Source: Tetradesmus obliquus (lineage: Eukaryota; Chlorophyta; Chlorophyceae; Sphaeropleales; Scenedesmaceae). From it: 64,000 nucleotides of DNA. The translations under genes and the position numbers were made by a program. The stretch's first letter is position 1; every line of letters begins with the position of its first letter. Shown here in pieces: positions 59,461 to 64,000 of the stretch. The stretch is taken from assembly GCA_030272155.1 (NCBI GenBank), contig CP126206.1, forward strand, positions 620,001 to 684,000, in the 5' to 3' direction. The notes beneath the pieces are model-generated. The model was given only the letters and a program-made list of their open reading frames with translations. It had not been told where the DNA came from and searched no databases.

Positions 59461-60539
59461 TGCCAGCTGGCGCATTGCCTGCCTGCCTGGTGTGAGCCAA
59501 ACTGCACCCAACACACCACACAGCTGCACGACCAAGCTGTCACTGCCACGACCGCCACAACTGCGCTGCTGCCAGCAGTTAAGCATACAGAACCCGCAAA
59601 GTACTGCAACTCAACTGAGCGCTGTCTTTCATCTATGTGCTACTAGTAGTGTGGCGGCCGCTGTCAACACTGACTGTCGCAAGTTGCATCCCAAACCGTA
59701 AACTGCACGGTGTGGTCTTTTGTGAGATACTCCAAACTGCACTGATTGACTCAAGCCTACATACTGGCAGCAACACAGCAGGCACACCAGTCCTGCCAGG
59801 ACAACAGTGTTGCAACTGCCTAGCAGTGCCCCAGAGAACCCACACCCAGGCAAATGTGCTGCTCCTCCCCTGCAAGCACTTCCCACAAGCCCCGTGAAAG
59901 CAGTGGTGGCTGGCAACGGCGACGCTGTGCATGCGGTGGCCTGCTGCTCTCATTTGTTCCCACTTGAGACCCACACACCCCCGCAAACACCTTCATACAC
60001 AACAGGCAGCATGATGTGCTGCTCCCTGCCACGCCGCCACATTGCAGCGTGCATGGCCATGGCCTGCCGTGAAGCTTTGCACACAGCAGCAGTTGAGGAT
60101 GAGGTCATCTGCTGTTGCGGCAGTGCCTAGGCAGCCACCCTTGCCTGCCAAGATGTCACGTTGTGGTAGAAGGTGCTGGTGTCAATATGCCGCATCATAT
60201 GCACCGCACAGCAGGCGGTGCGGTGCTGCTGCCGCCACTGATTCACTGACTATATGCGTATGCAATGTTCTTCCACACACATGCCACGCATAGATAATTG
60301 CAGCTGTGTGCCAGCTGTCAGCTGCTGGCAGCGCAGTGGCCACAGAGCTCCGTGCACAGCGTGCGGGCTGCAAGAGGATGCCACAAGCTGTGACGGAAGT
60401 AACATGATAAAGTAACATAAGTAACGCAAGCAGCCAGCGCCACGGCTGCTGATGGCATTTGTTGGGTCCCACACCTTGGCATGCCAGGAGCCGCCACAAC
60501 TGCAGGTTGTATTCGGATGCAATCAAACAGCCTACGCCA

Positions 60540-60880
60540 GGCTGCACCCACATGCGACCACACACTGCTACCACCACCGCCTCCACTGATGGCTGCATCT
60601 ACCCGCAATGGCACACCAAACTCCATGCTGCACCCTCGCGCAACCACAAGCCACCTTACTTCCAGGCTTCATCTTCAAGCAATCAAACACACCACCACCT
60701 CCATGCTGCACCCAGCTGCACAAATGTGATGCATCAGACCACCTCCATGCTGCACCAAGGTTCAAACACAAGCCACCATCACACCTCACATCACCTATGT
60801 GCTACACCCAAGCACACATAAGACCGCCTCCGTGTTGCACCCAGGTGCACATCGCACCACATACGCCACTATCGTGCTGC
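60540..60880. repeat. Degenerate CCACCTCCATGCTGCACC repeat
   Basis: About seven dispersed copies of CTCCATGCTGCACC(C) with CCAC/ACCACC flanks at irregular 35-60 bp spacing. Some copies continue CAGGTGCAC, resembling a splice boundary, but I found no matching exon. Confidence 0.7.
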
Positions 60881-61106
60881 TCTCCATCGGACGCCCTGGC
60901 TGGCCAACCCGCTGGAGTCAGCTGCATTGCTGCTGTCCACCCATCAAGGTGCATCAGGGCTCCACATCCAACCACTCAAAGCATACCAGAAGCCCACGCT
61001 TAGCAGCAGCCGCCCCACCAGCCGGCAGCAGTCAGCTGATCTCAGCAGCACTGGCCTCCACTGCATCACCATACAGCTACTACTGCACCGAGCTGCCCGC
61101 CCCCAT

Positions 61107-61911
61107 TCACTGCGGCGCACGCTTGGCAGCCGCCTCAGCAGCCAGCTCAGTCGCGCCCCGCTTGCTGCCAACTGCTAGCTGCGCTGCTACCTGCTGCGCT
61201 GCAACATTCGCCACCCTGAGCTTGCTGCTGGAGCTTGCACGCTGCGCTGCAGCCTCATCTGCAGCAGCAGCAGCAGCTGCGTCTGGTGCCTGGTGGTCCA
61301 TCCACTCATCCTCCTGCTGCTGCTGCTGCTGCCAGCGCGCCTCCTGCTGGTAGCCAGCAGCAGCAGCAGCAGCTGCATCCTCAGGCAGGGGTGCCTCAAA
61401 CTCTGGCACCATGTCTGCTGGCAGCGCCCAGTGCATCATGCTGGCCTCATCTTCATCATCTTCATCCTCCTCCTCAGCCAACTCGTAATGTGCATCATCA
61501 TCAAGCCAGCCTGCCCGCGCAGCTCGCCTCCTCCTTGCTGCTGCAGCAGCAGGAGCAGCCACTGCCTGCTCAGCTCGCCTCTCTGCTGCTGCTGCAGCAA
61601 AAGCAGCAGCAGCCGCTGCCCACTGAGCCCGCCTCTCTGCTGCATCAGCAGCAGCAGCAGCAGGCGGCGCCGCCCCCTGCTGCTGCTGGCCTGCTGCAGC
61701 GAACAGGTGCTGCTCAGATGCCGGCACCGCCGCCACTGCTGCCACCAGTGCCTCAACAGGCTCCGTGCCGTTGCGAAGGCCCCTGGTGTAAAGCCAGAGG
61801 AAGTTGCTTCTGGCATTGTTGCGCGGGCGCCTGGCACGGGTCATGGCCTGGTACTGCAACTTCACACAGTTGTCGGAGCGGCCGGGAAGCTCCGCGCAGA
61901 TTGGGATCCAC
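61107..61911 (-). CDS. MYB-like DNA-binding protein, last exon (partial)
   Basis: The exon follows an acceptor (CCCCCACAG) and in phase reads RWIPICAELPGRSDNCVKLQ, which matches the last half of a MYB repeat (W..IA..LPGRTDN.(V/C)K...W), then about 240 aa of poly-Ala, Arg-rich (RRRRAAR) and acidic (ELAEEEDEDDEDE) sequence to a TGA. The acidic segment could be an activation domain. The N-terminal MYB exons should lie at higher coordinates; I found none before 64000, so they may be beyond the window. R2R3-MYB versus a MYB-related factor cannot be decided. Confidence 0.65.
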
Positions 61912-64000
61912 CTGTGGGGGTGGTACAGCGGCACGTAAGGAGGGCAGCAGCAGCAGCAGCAGCAGCAGCAGGGTGTGGTCAGCAAGGTGAAAAGCAGGCA
62001 GGTGGCAGCTTCTGCTCAGTTGGCGGACTGAAGTCTGGAAGCAGCGAGGCAGGCATAACTGGCCAGAGTCACATTGTTGGTGGTGCGCGCTCGGTGTGGT
62101 TTTGACAGGTGACAAGTTTGGGTGGCAGCAAGGGTGGTGGCAGCAAGGGTGGGTGACAGCAGCAGCTGTTGGCGAGGAGATTGGCATTGGCTGCTGCAGA
62201 GAGGATATGGGGCTGAGCCCAGGTGGTGCTTGGTGCTGTTGTTAGGGCGCCTGGGCAACGTGTACAGTCAGAGGGTGCAAACTGTTAGGCGATCATGCAT
62301 TTGCCGACGCACGGACTCGTGACAAGTACAGCGTCGGCACAAATGGAGGTGGTTGCGGCAGGGCCCGGCTGTGCATGGCAGTAGCCAGGCTTTGCGGCGC
62401 AGGTTGCAGGTTACAAGTGCGCAGGTTGCACCCAGTTGCGCAGCAGCAGCAGAGGAAGTGGTCAGCTGATTGAAAGGCAGGTGGTAGGTTCTGCACGGTC
62501 ATCACGTTAAAGTTTTTGTCTGGCAGCAGCTGGGCTTTGCGGCGGCGGGTTGCACCCAGTTGCGCAGGCGGCATAAAGGCATGAAAGGCGCGCAGCAGCA
62601 GCAGAGGGTATAGTCAGCCATAGAGGCATGAAAGGTGCACAGCAGCAGCAGAGGGTGCAGTCAGCCGATCAAAAGGCAGGTGGCAGCTTCTGCACAGTCA
62701 TTACGTTGAAGTTATTGTCTGGCAGCAGCCGGCATTGTGGCAGCAGGTGGCCCCCGCTGGGTCCGCAGGTGACCTGCGGAGGCTCCACATGCGCAAGGGT
62801 GAACAGATGGGAATGGTAGGAGGTGTGAAGGCGCATGGGGTTTACTCATCGTCACACACACACACACACCCTCCCTTAACTTAGGCGGGTGGCGACTTTC
62901 AACACACCACGCGTAGCTGATCCATTCATTCACAGGTGCGGGGCAGCAGCACAGGCAGTGGTCAGCCAGCTGACAGGCATTGGCAGCATGAGCAGAGTCA
63001 ACGGGCCAATGTAAATGTTGGTGGCCCACCTGCATGTGACGCCGGCAAGGCATGAGAGGCAGCCAGCAGCGGCACATGCAGTGGTGAGCCAGCAGACAGG
63101 AAGTGGCAGCATGAGCACAGTCACCAGGCCGACACCCGCTGTGTGTGTCTGGGGCAGCAGGCGCTGGCAGCACTGCAGCTGGCAGCGGCCAGAGCAGCTG
63201 GCAGTGATCAGATTAGTGGCCAGAGCAGTGGTAGATGCAGGTGTTGGCAGCAGCAGGCACTGGCAGCAGTGCAGCAGGCAGTGGCAAGAGCAGCGGTAGC
63301 TGGGTGCAGATGTTGGCAGCAGCAGGCGCTGACAACAGGGCAGCTGGTGGTGGCAACAGCAGTGGTAAGGGTGATCTCAACAGGCAGGTGTTGCAGCAGC
63401 AGCAGCAGCAGCAGCAGCAGCGTGGCGTCTATGCTGGAAGCTGCAGCATCCTACAAGTGGGGCTGGGTGATGGAAGGGGCCACACGGGGCAGTGGAGGCT
63501 GGCATCCTATCTGCAGTGTAACAAGCCTGCAGCATTGAAAGGGCGGTAGCAGTGGCTTGAATGGAGTAAAGATGGTCCTTAAATCAGTGGTGGCAGCGCT
63601 GTGGCATGTCTGCGGCTCCTTGCACCGGCCTGCCATGACGCCCGGAAGTGCAAGCAGGCCATAGAAGAAGATTTAAGGCAGAAGAGAGTGTGTGGCAGCA
63701 TCTGCAGCTGTCACTGCGCACGGGCATTGTGACAGTAGAGAGCAGGGAGGAGGACATGGGCTGCAGCAGAAAAGGGCAGCAGAAGGGCAATGTCGGACAC
63801 TTGTCAGGTGGACAGCAGCAGAAAGGGCAAATGTTGACGCTTGGCAAGTGGGCAGCAGCAGACAAGGGCGGAGTCGGACACATGGCAGGAGAGCAGCAGC
63901 AGACAAGGGCAATGTCGGACACCTGTCAAGTGGGCAGCAGCCGACAAGGGCGGTGCCAGACGCTTGGCAAGTGGGCAGCAGCAGCCAAGGGCGGCGTCAA
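61912..64000. repeat. Tandem-repeat-rich intron or upstream DNA of the MYB-like gene
   Basis: No exon is identified. A ~60-bp block (AGGCAGGTGGCAGCTTCTGC context) occurs near 61995, 62480 and 62680; a ~35-bp GCATGAAAGG(C/T)GC unit near 62580-62660; ~65-bp GGCAGCAGCAGGC(A/G)CTG units at 63150-63380; and ~58-bp units (GTCGGACACxTGTCAAGTGG with GCAGCAGCAGACAAGGGC) from 63730 to the window edge. Confidence 0.8.

Larger units (their letters stand above)
57148..61106. other. Repeat-rich region with ambiguous ORFs, no confident gene
   Basis: At 57345-57605 both strands are open: the plus strand reads LFCNVQVLGTKLLLEEVQPL in one frame and RRRKDDAGYAAML-stop in another, and the minus strand reads DMITRFRQGLNFLQQQL. 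I cannot choose. A GC-rich stretch with inverted character (GGGCCGCCGCGGCCCC) lies near 57241. A minus frame at 57868-58098 and a plus frame at 59807-60130 are marginal. CA-type simple sequence occurs at ~58265-58315 and ~58918-58982. Confidence 0.4.

Noticed and set aside
61235..61990. 251-aa plus-strand ORF opposite the MYB-like exon
   Set aside because: Antisense shadow; the minus strand has the MYB motif, acceptor site and acidic domain.

Overview
This window is nuclear DNA of a chlorophyte green alga, most likely a chlorophycean (Chlamydomonadales/Sphaeropleales type; Haematococcus-like is a guess that cannot be confirmed here). The grounds are dense short GT-AG exons, very abundant CAG/CTG runs giving poly-Gln and poly-Ala, TGTAA polyadenylation signals, and a plant-type gene set (SBP-box factor, ABCC transporter, OSCA/CSC1 channel, GT92 transferase, MYB). 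Every exon below was placed by hand from splice sites, reading phase and protein family; no transcript evidence was available.

Layout. 1-3.2 kb: no supportable gene. 3.24-3.81 kb (+): end of an unrecognised gene. 4.96-6.65 kb (+): three-exon SBP-box transcription factor. 6.65-10.0 kb: mostly unassigned. 35.34 down to 10.13 kb (-): a 28-exon full-length ABCC (MRP-type) ABC transporter of 2018 aa. 35.34-36.81 kb: shared divergent upstream region. 36.81-52.14 kb (+): a 28-exon OSCA/CSC1/TMEM63-like channel of 1135 aa. 56.08-53.53 kb (-): two-exon GT92 glycosyltransferase of 729 aa. 57.15-56.87 kb (-): possible ankyrin-like fragment. 57.1-61.1 kb: repeats and ambiguous ORFs. 61.91-61.11 kb (-): last exon of a MYB-like protein whose upstream exons were not found, followed to the window end by tandem repeats.

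The most unusual feature is the architecture of the two large genes. Nearly every long intron is built from tandem copies of an exon-intron boundary. Each copy has part of the neighbouring exon with one splice site still attached. Copies carrying a 5' splice site always lie downstream of the authentic exon and copies carrying a 3' splice site always lie upstream. The largest array has twelve 118-bp units; another has about ten units of roughly 104 bp. In several near copies the exon-derived part differs from the authentic exon only at synonymous positions, which is hard to explain if the copies are neutral debris. The same process seems to have amplified the stop-codon region into the 3' UTR of the channel gene.

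Functionally the ABCC protein should export or sequester conjugates across a vacuolar or plasma membrane. The OSCA-like protein should be a mechanosensitive or osmosensitive cation channel. The two are divergently transcribed. The SBP protein should be nuclear and the GT92 protein should act in the secretory pathway.
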